This document shows positions 41,914 through 53,110 of a DNA stretch of 64,000 nt, one piece after another; position 1 is the stretch's first letter, and each line of letters begins with the position of its first letter. Source of the stretch: Melieria omissa (taxonomy: Eukaryota > Arthropoda > Insecta > Diptera > Ulidiidae); NCBI GenBank assembly GCA_963971225.1, contig OZ020270.1, positions 64,546,932 through 64,610,931 of the forward strand, in the 5' to 3' direction. The notes beneath the pieces are model-generated. The model worked only from the letters and a program-made list of their open reading frames with translations. It was not told the DNA's origin and did not search any database. Made by a program: the position numbers and the translations under genes.

Positions 41914-42477
41914 CGACGTGTGCTAAGCAACGTAGCTCGATTATTTGTTCCAACTGGGCTACTAGCTCCCATCATCATAAACGGTAAGATTTGTATTCAA
42001 TACCTCTGGGCGGCCAGTCTAAGTTGGGACAGACCATTACCCGACGATCTCAGAAATACATGGATTACGTTTTATCATGGATTGAAATCTCTCAACAAAC
42101 TGCTAGGAATGTTGACTGACGTCGTTCCCACTCTCTACGGCTTCTGTGACGCTAGTCCTAAAGCGTACGGTGCCGTGGTCTACGCTAAAACTATTGACGC
42201 AAATGGGCACATCCGTGTTGGCCTGATTACAGCCGGGACTCGAGTCTCGCCTCTCAAAGACTCTACTATTCCCCGCCTGGAATTGTGTGCAGCAGAGTTA
42301 TTGGCGCAAACTTTGGATAACGTTCGTAAGGCTTTAAATCTACCGGACGCACCCTGCCTACTGTTTTCTGACTCCCGTATTGTACTCTGCTGGATTCGCA
42401 AGCCTCCAACCACACTGAAATCATATGCAGCGAACAGCGTCAGTCACATTCAGCGTCTGACGCCGGTGTACTCGTGA
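41914..42477 (+). pseudogene. BEL-1 RT end and RNase H
   Basis: The frame starts RRVLSNVARLFVPTGLLAP, the conserved BEL segment after the RT thumb. It contains the RNase H-like domain: TLYGFCDASPKAYGAVVYAK with the first acidic residue, STIPRLELCAAELLAQ with the Glu, and LLFSDSRIVLCWI with the next Asp. RNase H degrades the RNA template. The frame stops at 42475-42477, and the following DNA continues with degenerate integrase zinc-finger sequence. It is contiguous with the RT at 38186 once element B is removed. Confidence 0.88.
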
Positions 42478-42936
42478 TATCACATCCCGTCCGAGCAAAA
42501 TTCTGCAGACTGCGCAAGTAGAGGATTGTCTTCGCAGGAACTCTTGAATCATCAGCTGTGGTGGAAAGGACCAGATTGCATGTACTACGACCTGTTCACT
42601 AGAGACTAAACCAACATTACACTAAGTGGAGAGGAATTCGGCGAACTACAACGAGAAACAAAGGTGGTTGCTCTCGTTGCACAATCTTCGTCCCAATTGA
42701 CCATCACTATTCGGACGTCAGCGGGCGTGCTTATACCTATACTTGTACGGTTCAGCAACATACAGCGACTTCTTCGGACCGTGGCGATAGTTCTACGTTG
42801 GAACCCAAACCGCCGCAGCTATTGGCGGCAACCTGTGATCATGGCTCCAGAGATCGACTACGCTAAGAAACTTTCCGCCTCTTGTCGGATACAGATTTCG
42901 AACCGGATGGTACGACCGGGTAGGATGTTCGGGATT
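42478..42936 (+). pseudogene. BEL-1 integrase remnants
   Basis: Short pieces such as LNHQLWWKGP (the BEL segment before integrase) and a Trp/Arg-rich stretch to 42936 remain. The integrase catalytic core and C-terminus are not recognisable, so most of the domain is deleted. The last codons abut the 3' LTR. Confidence 0.6.
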
Positions 42937-43205
42937 TGAGTGGCAGCGCCGGCGTTGCGGCCTAGCCGTAAAGTTAATGCGCAGCCGCGGAGCCATCTGC
43001 CACCCTTCACATTGTCAAACGGCGCAGCCGTGTAGTTGTCAATCTATTCTGTCAATTTGATTTGTCAGTCCTTGTTCTCTTTTAATAAAGTAGCCGAGCT
43101 GAGCAGACGTTAAACCTGCACTCGTTTTCATTTTTGGTGCCTCCCGCGTGGACGGCTGTTTTACTTTGGACACACTTGGACACAAAGCGATTTATGCGCG
43201 CAACA
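42937..43205 (+). repeat. BEL-1 3' LTR
   Basis: 269 bp, TGAGTGGCAGC...GCGCGCAACA, homologous to 4208-4466 with many substitutions and small indels. Includes TTTTAATAAAGTA. Confidence 0.88.
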
Positions 43206-43498
43206 ATTCCTAACACATTTATTTGATATTTTTATCATTTCTTACACAAATTTTTGACATTTTTATCATTTCTAACACAAATTTTTTACATTTTGAAAAT
43301 ATAATTTTTAATCAAAAAATTTGATTATAAAGTTAGATCGAATCAAATTCTCCGAACTTTTAAAATATGATTCAATTGTTAAATAATAAATCTATTAATA
43401 TTTGCATATTATTAATCTTATTGTATATAACTACACATACATTTATCTATCTATTACATGAAAGGGTAATAATTAAAGAAAATTTTGATTAAAAAGTT
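43206..43498. repeat. AT-rich DNA with short tandem repeats
   Basis: About 2-3 copies of a ~40-bp unit containing TTTTTATCATTTCT(T/A)ACACAA lie at 43218-43295. The rest is AT-rich without genes. With 47899 onward it forms the pre-insertion locus of the LOA LINE, possibly part of the Polinton fragment. Confidence 0.6.
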
Positions 43499-43508
43499 GG
43501 GTCAGTAT

Positions 43509-44247
43509 GTGTGGCTGGCATCAAGGCCATGTAAAACTGGTCGCGTGCGCAGACAAAGGGGCTCTGGATCTCTTTTGCTTGGCAATCTCCAGGACGGGAG
43601 AAATCTGGCCGGGTGCCAAACTTGAAGTGGTGCCCAGGGAATCTATTCCCAGCAGACCTAGGACTAGAGCCTGGATCCCAATGAAACCCGCGGATCCGGC
43701 AAGAGTCCTCGAGACACTACAGCTGTCCAACCCGGCACTTCCCACGCACAATTGGAAAATCGCCAAACTGGAGGAGCTCAGGGGATCTCGTTGTGCCACC
43801 ATTATCGTGAACAAAGAATCCCTTGAGCACCTAGCGAATTCCAATGGTGTTGTGGCCTTCGGGTTTGGACACATTAAACTAAAAGTGTACAAGAAGGATG
43901 AGCAAACCGTGACCAACGTAAGCATCGACTCTGGCGAAAGCGGCCCACAGGGGTTACTAGCCACGACCATTTCCGGCGAAGGTGGCCTGCAGGGGCTGCC
44001 GGCCAGCACAACCAGCACACACGAGGCGATGGACGACCAGCCATATTCCCCTAAGCCGTTACGTCGCCTATCCCGAACAGTTTCGATCTCCTCTTCGAGA
44101 TCGGATATGGCCACGGCTTTTGGGAATTTCTGGAGAGAGTCCGAGCTTCTCGAAACCGATGACGACCTTGACGCCACTGTGGTGGAAGCGAAGCTGAACG
44201 AAAAAGACCATGGTCCGAGTAGTTCAAGTAAACCTCCACCACTCTAA
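43509..44247 (+). pseudogene. LOA LINE ORF1, C-terminal part
   Basis: The frame is open from the 5' truncation point. GARLEVVPRESIPSRPR-like and LRGSRCATIIVNKESLEHL segments resemble the RNA-binding C-terminal region of LOA/Jockey-group ORF1 proteins. The tail (SRTVSISSSRSDMATAFG) is Ser-rich and acidic. It overlaps the ORF2 start by 38 bp in another frame, a common arrangement for coupled translation. The first Met of the frame lies in the target duplication and is fortuitous. Confidence 0.75.
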
Positions 44248-47200
44248 AGCGGCCTCAGCCGCACTACTCCTACGCCTCTCTAAGGGCGGCGACGACATCG
44301 CTCTCATCCAAGAACCCTGGCTTGTAGCCAACAAGGTTTGTGGATTGGGAGCGACCAACTACAGGCTGGTCCATGCTCATAATGCAGGTAGACCCAGATC
44401 CTGTATCCTAGTGAAAAAATCACTAAATGCATATCTGCTCCCAAATTTCAGTAACGATGATCTAGTCTCCATCTCCCTGGTACTAAAGGGCAAGTGCCAC
44501 TGGATCGCCTCCTGTTATATGGCTCACGACGACCCTCCACCGCCAAATCCTCTCAAGGAGCTGGCAAAAGAAGCCGCAAAATCCAGCATCGACTTGATTA
44601 TTGGATGCGACGCAAACGCTCACCATAGCATATGGGGTAGCACGGATACTAACGACAGAGGTGAGTCTCTCTTTGAATACTTATCTACCACCAACCTTTT
44701 AGTATGCAATATAGGGCGTACACCAACCTTTGTTACTAGAAACAGAGAAGAGGTCCTAGATCTCACCCTTGCCTCTGTAACTATAGCCGATAGGGTTAGG
44801 AATTGGAGAGTTTCTAGTGAACACTCCTTTTCTGACCATAGGTACATTGAATTTGCTCTTGGAAGCAGCGCTCAGAAGACCAAACCTGTCCTCAATCCTA
44901 GTAAAACGAACTGGGATCTGTTCGTTCGCACAGTAGACAGACACATCAATGCGACTCAAATCACTGAAATCAACAGTCACGCGATGTTAGAGACGGCTGT
45001 TGATCACTTAACATCGGCCTTTTCAAAGGCACAAAACCTTGCCTGCCCCTTGTTTGTACCAAGGGGGAAATACAAACCGCCCTGGTGGAACCAAGAACTT
45101 GGGGGGCTCAGAAAAACCTCCAGGAGACTCTTCAATAGAGCGAGGAGGACCAAAACTGCAACGGACTGGGACCTTTACAAGGACTCCCTCAGGTCCTACA
45201 AGAAATGTCTTAGGGATGCTAAGAGAAGCTCTTGGAGCGACTTCTGTGGCAACATTGAAAGTGTCTCCGAGACTTCTAGGCTTAGGAAAATACTAGCCTC
45301 ATCACCATTTGTTCCAAGTGCTTTACAAAAACCAGATGGCTCTTGGACATCTTCAGAAGCTGAAGCACTCGAGCTACTCACAAACACTCACTTTCCGACC
45401 AGCCTCAACTCGCTGGCAGAAGACCAGATAGACACGAATAGGGTCGCTAATGTAGACAACCTCATATCGGAGGACAAAATAAAATGGGCTATTACAGGGT
45501 TCCTTCCATTTAAATCACTGGGACCAGTTGGCATATTCCCAGCACAGCTACAAAGGGCTGGACCGTCAACCTTTAGGCTCCTCAATTTAATCTTTTCAGC
45601 CAGTATAAGCTTGAACTACATTCCAGCAAACTGGCGCAGAGTTCGGGTGGTGTTCATCCCGAAAGCGGGTAAGAACTCTCACACTAATCCTAAGGACTTC
45701 AGACCCATTAGTCTATCCTCTTTTCTATTGAAAACACTCGAAAGACTACTGGATCTACACCTACGTCTAACTATAAGGCATGACCTCATCTCAAACAACC
45801 AGCATGCCTACATCAAGGGTAAACCCGTAGACACTGCTCTACACTCTCTGACTCAGACGATCCAGAAATCTCTTGATTACAAAGAATACACGTTAGCAAC
45901 TTTCCTGGATATAGAGGGAGCTTTTAATAACGTCGAACCGTTGGCTATCACTGGCGCACTCGCCGGGCTTGGGGTGGAGCGTGGCCTGGTGAACTGGGTG
46001 GATAAGCTTCTGCGTAGCAGAGTTATCTGCGCTGAACTGGGTGCATCGTCCATCTCAAGAGCGGTGAGTAGAGGTACCCCACAGGGTGGGGTCCTCTCCC
46101 CTCTCCTTTGGAACCTTGTGGTCAATGAACTACTTCAGTCCTTAGGAGGGGGTGGATGCAAGGTGACTGCTTACGCCGACGATATAGTTCTCGCCGTCTC
46201 AGGAAAGTTTCCTCACTCGATCAGAGACCTCATGCAAGCACTGCTAAACAAGGTCAACGACTGGGCAACATGTCGTGGGCTAGGCATCAACCCCGGGAAA
46301 ACGGAAGTGGTCCTCTTTACGAGGAAGTACAAGCCACCTTCCATACCCCCTCTAAAACTTAACAACACAGCAATCCCATATAAGAATGAGGCTAAATTCT
46401 TAGGAGTCATTCTTGACAGGAAACTAAGTTGGAAACCAAATATCCTCCATAGGGTGGAAAACGCAAGGGTTGCCTTGTACACCTGCAAGAAGGCACTGGG
46501 TAAAACCTGGGGTCTAAGACCAAATCTAACATACTGGGTCTATACCGCCGTAGTTAGGCCTATCCTAACGTATGGGTGTTTGGTTTGGTGGGAAGCCTTA
46601 GAAAAAGTCACACTTCTCCAACACCTTCAGAAAGTTCAAAGGGCAGCCTGTGTCATCATCTCAGGTGCTCTAAGAACTACCCCAACCTCAGCCTTAGAAG
46701 TTTTACTTCACCTCATCCCACTAGACCTCTATTGCAAAAAGTCGGCGGCAATTACAAGCCGAAGACTTCGTGCTTTCGGCCATTGGTCGGAATCAAATAC
46801 GGGTCATAGCAGGATTCCCTCTCTCTTAGGACAAACTGGAGAACTCGATTACTCTCCTCCTCAACTTCTCTTCAACAAGTAGTTCCTCTGTACCGTCCCA
46901 GATAGAAGCAGCTGGGAGGACGGCTCAACACCACTAACAGGTAGCTCATGTCAGGTCTTCACCGATGGCTCCAAGCTAAATGGAGCGGTCGGCGGAGGCG
47001 TCTTTTCGGACTCATTGGGTATAGACTACTCCTTTAGACTACCGGACCACTGTAGTGTGTTCCAGGCGGAAGTGACGGCCATTGAAGCCGCCCTGAAGCT
47101 GGTCAACGAGCGCAACATCTCAGTACGAGATGTTAGCATACTCTCTGACAGCCAAGCGGCTATCAGGGCCCTAGGGTCTCATGTCCTAACATCAAAAACA

Positions 47201-47792
47201 GTGATCAGCTGCCGCAGATCTCTCGACGAGCTTAACATACACCTATTATGGGTCCCAGGTCACAGAGACATCCCGGGGAACTGTAGGGCGGACGAACTGG
47301 CCAGACTAGGCACAACCACAGGGCTATCCGCAGAATTTGCTGGCTTGGGTGTCCCGCTAAGCACTTGCAAGCTGATGCTAGAGGAGGCCGTGACTAAAGC
47401 CGCCAACATCGCCTGGGCGGCCTCGGAGACAGGCAAGACAGCGCAACAAATCTGGCCAAAGTTGGACTGGATGCGCACCAGAAGTCTGCTAAACCTCAAA
47501 AAGGGCGCGCTCAGGGCTGTCGTTAGGGTAATTCACTGGGCACTGCATCCTCGGTGGCCACGCAAGAAGGCTAGGGCTGGGCCATCTAGCCAACGATTTC
47601 TGCCGTAGCTGCAGAGACGTGGAAGAGGAAGAAACCATTCTACACTTCCTTTGCACCTGTCCTGCTCTTTGCAGGACTCGCAAAAAACACTTAGGTTTTT
47701 ACTACACCGCCAACCTAGCCGATATATCAAATGTCGACACCAAAGGCCTAATACGCTTCATTAACTGTTCAGGTTGGTTTGAGACCTACTAA
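44210..47792 (+). pseudogene. LOA LINE ORF2: endonuclease, RT and RNase H, one stop and one frameshift
   Basis: The ATG at 44210 (MVRVVQVNLHHSKAA) opens an 890-codon frame. EN motifs are IQEPWLV near residue 35, IIGCDANAHHSIWGS near 135 and SDHRYIEF near 215. RT motifs are FRPISLSSFLLKTLERLL, FLDIEGAFNNV, GTPQGGVLSPLLWN and the catalytic AYADDIVLAV. A TAG at 46880-46882 ends the frame. The same register continues through RNase H (FTDGSKLNGA, AEVTAIEAAL, ILSDSQAAIRA, DELARLG) until a frameshift near 47530, after which the C-terminal CRSCRDVEEEETILHFLC finger runs to 47792. A recently active copy. Confidence 0.93.
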
Positions 47793-48075
47793 GTTGAAGG
47801 GGATATAGATCCAGTGGCATCACAATGGGCCTATTCTGGCCTACGTGTGCTCTCGTAAGGGCCGCCACATCTACCTACCTACATACCTGGGTCAGTATAA
47901 TTTGACGTGTCACTAAGTTGGGGACACATAAATTTTTTAATTCTCAGCTTTTTAAAGATTAGAATATTCTGGCAACTTGATACACATAACTTTAACAAGG
48001 TAAGCATAACAGTTTTTGCGTGAATCACACCAATTAGCGCCGATCGAAAAACAATTAGTCAACAATTTACCAATT

Positions 48076-48230
48076 ATTTGCTTTCATCATTGTTGGTCCG
48101 TGCGGACCAACTTTTAATAATGAATATAAATTGGTAAATGGGGGAGATAAGCACAATCGCTTAGCATTTGGTAATGTGTAACTATTTGCTTTCATCATTG
48201 TTGGTCCGTGCGGACCAACTTTTAATAATT
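48076..48230. repeat. Two direct copies of a 46-bp unit with perfect 20-bp palindrome
   Basis: GTTGGTCCGTGCGGACCAAC at 48092-48111 and 48200-48219, each inside the longer shared unit TTGCTTTCATCATT...TTTTAATAAT, 108 bp apart. Each could form a 9-bp stem hairpin. The copies sit upstream of the plus-strand gene at 48331. Confidence 0.9.
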
Positions 48231-48330
48231 GATATGAGAGCGTTCATCTAGAAAATTGCTAATATAAGTTTATGTAGGAAAAAATGAAAATATAAGATAT
48301 AAAATAAATAAACTACTAAACAATTCAAGA

Positions 48331-48736
48331 TGAATACCTTTAACGAACTTAAACAGTTTATCGATTTACATGATGAGGCAAGTGATTTTGTTCAATACAA
48401 AACATTTTTAACAAAAAGATTTCAAAAAACATAAATGAAAAAAATCAATCGTTTATAGAAAAATTATTTGAAGTAAATCAAAAGAAAATTGATGAGTTAG
48501 AAAAGAATGCTGAAACTGTATTAAAAATTAAATTCTAGTTTCTTTGTAGTTGCTATTTCTTAAGAGTTTTATCTGCTTATTTAATTGAAAAAAATGAACA
48601 AAATGAAGTCAAACAAGAATTTGTAAATAAATTTGAATTAAATTTTACTAATTTAATAAATGATTCAATTTTCATAAAGTATTGTGAAAAATTCAATGAA
48701 GAGGCAAAAGATGACAATCATGATTTATTGAATTAA
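48331..48736 (+). pseudogene. Small Polinton-associated gene, broken, unrecognised
   Basis: ATG at 48330-48332 opens MNTFNELKQFIDLHDEASDF. The frame shifts near 48425 to INEKNQSFIEKLFEVNQKKI, stops near 48537, and another frame carries LIEKNEQNEVKQEFVNKFEL to a stop at 48736. Composition is Lys/Asn/Glu-rich with heptad-like spacing, suggesting a helical protein. It ends about 10 bp before the convergent integrase gene. I do not recognise it. Pieces look like one gene of about 130 codons broken by indels. Confidence 0.45.
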
Positions 48737-49440
48737 ATTTCTTGAACAATTTTTTTTAGTTCTTTTTTTTTATATTTGTTTTCAAATTGTTTTTTATGTG
48801 ATTGTATCCGTACTTTATCACCAATTTTAAAAACAGGTTTTCTAAATGTTGACCGCTAACCTCATCAATACATTTCTGATTAATAACGTATCAAAAACTT
48901 TTTGTTCATTTTTTTCATTTACTTCACAGGGCTTCATATTAATTGTTCTATGAATGTCTTTAAAATTATATTCATACAACAATTTATCAATTACATCAAT
49001 CCAATTAGTATTTTGTTGAAGTTCGAATTGTACTTTAAATTTTTCATTAATTGTTCTATTAAATCTTTCTACGATTGCAGATTTCTTTTCACTAAATGTT
49101 TGATACATTTTAATATCATATTTATCTAAAACTTCTTGAAAATGTTTATTTTAAAAATCTTTACCAGAATCTGTGTGAAGTAATTTTTGTGCACAACCAG
49201 CTCTTTTAATAATTTTTAAAAATGTTTCAGTTGTACTTTTCCCATCTTTCTTTCTTAATGGCTCTATATAGGCAAATGTCGAAAATGTATCAATTACATT
49301 AAGCATATATTTGTATCCTCTATTAATTCTTACATTAACAGTTGCCATAATTAATAAATCAGCTGCCCATAATTCATTTATTCCTTTAGTAATTATTTTT
49401 CTTTTTCAAAACTTTTTCTAATTGGTTTATGAAATTCTTT
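48727..49440 (-). pseudogene. Polinton-type integrase, broken
   Basis: Pieces in order: HKPIRKSFEK near 49420, the conserved start of Polinton integrases; then ELWAADLLIM with the first catalytic Asp near 49360; RGYKYMLNVIDTFSTFAYIE; HTDSGKDF with the second Asp near 49160; SAIVERFNRTINEKF with the Glu near 49070; and a C-terminal KPVFKIGDKVRIQ SH3-like segment near 48820. Frameshifts or stops lie near 49390, 49150 and 48845. It is a retroviral-type integrase that inserts Polinton DNA. The zinc finger is not visible. Confidence 0.85.
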
Positions 49441-50172
49441 TGCTATATTACTATTACTTTGTACTATTACTATTACTTTGTACTTGGAGTCTTTTGGAGA
49501 CATTTGAAAAAAATTTACAAAATAAATACAATTGCTGGGACGCGATGCAACTCTGCATGCGCGTACGCTGGGCAATACTGCACTTTCGCTTGTTTGTCGT
49601 CTCCACTTTCGTAGCCATGCGCAGTGCGAAAGAATGAATGCTTTCAAGTGTAAGAACATTGTAATTTAAAATGTAAGCTGTGTAATTGAATAAAATTGCA
49701 GATTTTAGCTGCTGCATATATAACTGCTGCTTGAATTATATCGTTTTCCTTTCCACATCTTTGGCGTTACCAGCGGCTGGCAAACGGAAGTCTTGCGCTC
49801 ACGATACCTTGGCAGCGCATAAACCACGTGAAACATTCTGGTGCTCTGCGTCCACGATACTTGGCGACGCTAAGCACAACTGACTTGCCAGCACTTACAA
49901 GTATTTGCTGCTCTGTGTCCACGGAACTTTGGCGATACTACGCTCTGCGAATACTTGGGACAGCGCACAATTGGTCACTCTGCGTCCACAATATACGGCG
50001 ACGCCACGTGTGGCCGTTTGTACTCGGAATTGCTTACGATCGCGCACGACGGTTGAGGTGGTGTCATTTCGCGTGAGTTACACGTGTGTATTCGACATAA
50101 CCTCACAATTTTCTCGTGCGTTGACAGAGATGGAAGGATTTATTATCAAGTAAAGGAAAGCATCGCGACACA
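49441..50172 (+). other. BEL-3 LTR/leader region with degenerate repeats
   Basis: TTACTATTACTTTGTACTA-type simple repeats lie at 49447-49486. Then comes non-coding DNA with AATAAA at about 49688 and four degenerate copies of CTCTGCGTCCACGATACTTG / GCGACGCT-like sequence at about 49840-50010. Position directly before the BEL-3 gag start suggests LTR and leader. The LTR borders are not resolved because no second copy is in the window. Confidence 0.4.
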
Positions 50173-50193
50173 ATGGAGATGGCGCATGCGCCG

Positions 50194-52377
50194 CACAGTG
50201 GCTCAATTTGTCATTTCAGGTTGCAAAATTAATAACTCCTGAACGAATAGAGATAATTGGAAAATTTTTTTTGCTGTTGATTAAAAATTCATCAGGCTAT
50301 TGTATTCTCAAAAACAAATTCAATCGAAGTACAGGGTGCTACGTAATACTTTGTCAAAGTTCAGCTTACTGTAAATAAGAATAATGCGAGCAACAATGAT
50401 AAGTTTTAGTTGCAAAATTAATGAAAATGCATTAAAAAAGATGAAAAGTAATAAGAAATTTAAGAAATAAGCTGAAAGTCAATTTTAAAGATAAAAATTC
50501 ATAAATTTTGCTTTCAAAATGAGAACCAGAATTCGAAAAATTTACGTAAAAACTCAATTTTTGTTGGACAATCCTAAGTTCAAAAACAATGCTAAAGCTT
50601 CATTAGGACTATATTTGAGAGGTAGCACATTGCGTGGGGTGAAAATACTGTTTTTAATTCTTTTAACACGATCCGAGTATGCTGGTAAAACTGCTTTCAC
50701 TTAAATGCCTTTAATTTTCTCCTGATCCTTATTTTATTTTATGGTCAAAGCTTCTGAAAAGTGGATGGTACTTATTTTTCCTGTTGCCTCCATAAGCTTC
50801 CTTGTTTTAGTGAATGACGCACCGTCCTGAGTTGACTTTTTCGACCTTCCTATTGCCGCCTTTGATGTCGATGGTTTGTCATCGCTTATGCTACATGCAT
50901 CTCCTGCATCGAAGTAAGTTGTTTTTTCCAACCACTCCTCATTATTCTGGACAAAATTGAATTGGGTACGGTTTGCCGCAATCCATTTCCACTTTATAGT
51001 ACGATAAGTCCTGGATATCTTATCTTTAGTCGTGGATATGTTGGCTGCAGGCAAACTTCCTTCGACGTAACCAATTTCTTTAGTGACAGCCAGAACGAAC
51101 TTCTCCTTTGTCTTCGAAATAGTAAATATTTTAAACAGCTTCGAATTTTGCAAACACATCTTTGTGCTTCTTCTTCGGTTTAGTTGCAGTGGCGGAGTTG
51201 AAGTGATGTTTAGTTGAAATTAAATTCGAAACTAACTTCACTTACTCCAAACTCCTTTATTTATCCTTTAAGTAGAATTTGCATATGCATTCAAATAGCA
51301 GGTACTAAGCTTCTAGTACTAGCAGGTACCTAAACAGTTGTTAGGTTTTCCCGCGTTGTGGGATTTTTGGGGGTGGGGTTTAGACAGTGCACATAGATAT
51401 AAGTCTGCTTTTTGTTTTCAATAACTAATTGTTTCATTGGCGCGGTTCAAATCAAAGACTAATGGCGACTGGCTGAGTTTTGCTCAAATTAAAAAAACAA
51501 AAAATGTTTCAGACACAGTGTTAGTATTTTGTTAAAAACAAAAGCATTACATCAAAGGATACATGATAGCTGATTGCCGGAAATGAAAGTCAACTTGTTT
51601 TTCGTACGAGCGAACTGCGCATCCAGCAAAAGTACTCTTTACTTCGAGCTTACAGCAATATACGCCAAAAAAAAAGTCGACTTCCTATGGAGTTGCAAGC
51701 TTGTATCACTTCTTAAATGAAGCCAAAATCCAAATTTGCATGCCCTGGCAACGATTGTAATCGCGTGTAATGGATTCACTATCAAAATTTTGACAAATTT
51801 TGTTCGAACGCACGCACCCGAAAGCACAAAATTGCGCGAGGTGTCCACAGAAAAATCGCTGTAAAATCCAGTCGGGCAAAATCGGGCACCCGATCTCTTC
51901 AGGGCAGTACTCACAGAAGACTAGTGAACAATTTTCCCAAAGACGGAACCGTGGCTAGTATGGCCTTTTTTTTGAAAGTCTATCGAAAGTTCAAAAAGTG
52001 CGATAAAAACAGTGCTTCAAGTGAGTACCTATGAAAAGACAACAATAACAACCAACTTTTTTTTTCTATATTTAATTATTTACTACAAATGCCTTCTTTT
52101 ACGATGCTGATGCAAAAAGTTTCAATTAATTTGCTCCTTTCCGTATTTTAAAACTTCAGCTTTGCCGAAAAAGTGCAAATGCTAATATTATTTCACACTC
52201 TAAAAATTGCTCAACTTTGACGGGCTCTACAAGCAAACCTATTTGTCCAATTTAGTTAAGATTTTCGGATTTCTTAGGTCCAAGCATTTATCTATCGGAC
52301 AAGTATAACAGTTTCCCCCAAATCGAACATGACAAAATAGACTTTTGCAACCTACGTCGGCAGAATCAGCCACTGTG
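50194..52377 (-). mobile_element. Transib-like element A2
   Basis: 2184 bp. Both ends begin CACAGTGGCT with GGTTGCAAAA placed 27-36 bp from the tip at both ends. The 5-bp duplication CGCCG lies at 50189-50193 and 52378-52382. Long stretches match A1. Heptamer plus 22-bp spacer plus GCAAAATTA (left) or GCAAAAGTC (right) resembles a 23-type RSS. It encodes only an N-terminal transposase remnant. Confidence 0.8.
50734..51159 (-). pseudogene. Possible Transib transposase, N-terminal fragment
   Basis: A 141-codon minus-strand frame. The C-terminal third has DKPSTSKAAIGRSKKSTQD followed by a TKTRKL basic cluster, resembling the PSTS...GRPxKxFxExSxxTKRRK motif that I recall in Transib transposases. 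Further downstream (50720-50520) other frames include YSPNEALALFLNLGLSNKN, again Transib-like. The homologous frame in A1 (8593-8369 and the part below 7487) is split by the hAT. The catalytic DDE region is absent. Identification rests on motif memory and on the element ends. Confidence 0.5.
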
Positions 52378-53110
52378 CGCCGTCTGTCAATCCGGGCGCA
52401 CCTTATCGGCAGCGCTCGGCATCCTGCTCGGGTGTCAACAGAATTCAGCGGCATTCGTCGCCTGGGTTGCATGAGCCATTGTTGCGACCGCAGATCGCTT
52501 TATATACACAAGCAGGGCCGCATGTTGGCTTGCCAATTCAGCCGCCAACTATGCAGCCATGTGTGACGACCTCGCGTGATACAAGTTGTGTGCCTACTGA
52601 TATGTGGAATGACACACCGTTACATCACACCATTGCTAATGCCCCAATAGTTGACGCAACTTTATCTGCGTCGCATATTGCTACTCGCCACGTCATTAGC
52701 AAGGACTTGCCAGTATTTTCTGGTAAGCCGGAGGAGTCGCCGCTATTCATCACTAACTACGACCAGTCAACAGATAGATGCGGGTTTAGCGACCAAGAAA
52801 ACCTCATCCGGTTGCAGAAATGCCTGAAGGAACCAGCTCTAGAGTCGGTTCGCGGGAAGCTGATGATTCCAGCCACGGTACCGTATGCCATTGAGACACT
52901 CAGGATGCTGTATGGACGTCCCGACGTCATCCATTACACGTTGCAACGGAAGCTGCGACAAGAACCAATGGTGAGGTCGGACTAATTGGAAACGCTGATA
53001 GCATTCGCTCTGGCTGTACAGAACTATCGGGTTACAATGCAGGCCATCGGTCTCACTGAATACTTAAATGACCCAATGCTTTTGAGTGATTTGTTAGCCA
53101 AATTGCCACA

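Larger units (their letters stand above)
4208..43205 (+). mobile_element. BEL-1: BEL/Pao LTR retrotransposon split by a 30.8-kb nested block
   Basis: Left half: 5' LTR (4208-4466), leader and gag up to 5592. Right half: from 36441, continuing the gag zinc-knuckle region, then protease, RT, RNase H, integrase remnants and the 3' LTR (42937-43205). The two gag parts meet within a few codons of each other at the same zinc knuckle, so I infer one element. The LTRs are recognisably the same but clearly diverged (my eye estimate is about 90 percent), so it is old. I found no matching 5-bp target duplication at the outer ends (GAATT versus ATTCC), which leaves some doubt. Confidence 0.75.
43509..47888 (+). 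mobile_element. LOA-type LINE, 5'-truncated, nearly complete ORF2
   Basis: Flanked by exact 10-bp duplications GGGTCAGTAT (43499-43508, 47889-47898). Contains the end of ORF1, a full-length ORF2 (EN, RT, RNase H) with only one stop and one frameshift, and a 3' end with CTACCTACCTACATACC repeats instead of poly(A). The RNase H after RT and the NLHHSKAA start of EN point to the LOA clade. Confidence 0.9.
47899..49440. mobile_element. Polinton/Maverick fragment
   Basis: AT-rich DNA with convergent genes: a broken small gene on the plus strand (48331-48736) and a Polinton-type integrase on the minus strand (49440-48727). Convergent packing and integrase type fit Polinton. Terminal repeats, DNA polymerase, capsid and ATPase genes are not in this window. 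Both LOA flanks may belong to it. Confidence 0.65.
50173..53110 (+). pseudogene. BEL-3 gag, interrupted by Transib-like A2
   Basis: ATG at 50173 is followed by only seven codons before A2 (with duplication CGCCG). The frame then continues from 52383 through a Pro/Gln-rich N-terminus into the BEL gag core: ISKDLPVFSGKPEESPLFIT, LIRLQKCLKEPALESVRGKL and MLYGRPDVIHYTL. A stop TAA at 52983-52985 is the only break before IGLTEYLNDPMLLSDLLAKL, where the element is truncated at about 53110. Gag would assemble particles. Nothing of pol remains here. Confidence 0.85.

Noticed and set aside
43521..44177. 218-codon minus-strand frame
   Set aside because: Shadow of the LOA ORF1 on the opposite strand.
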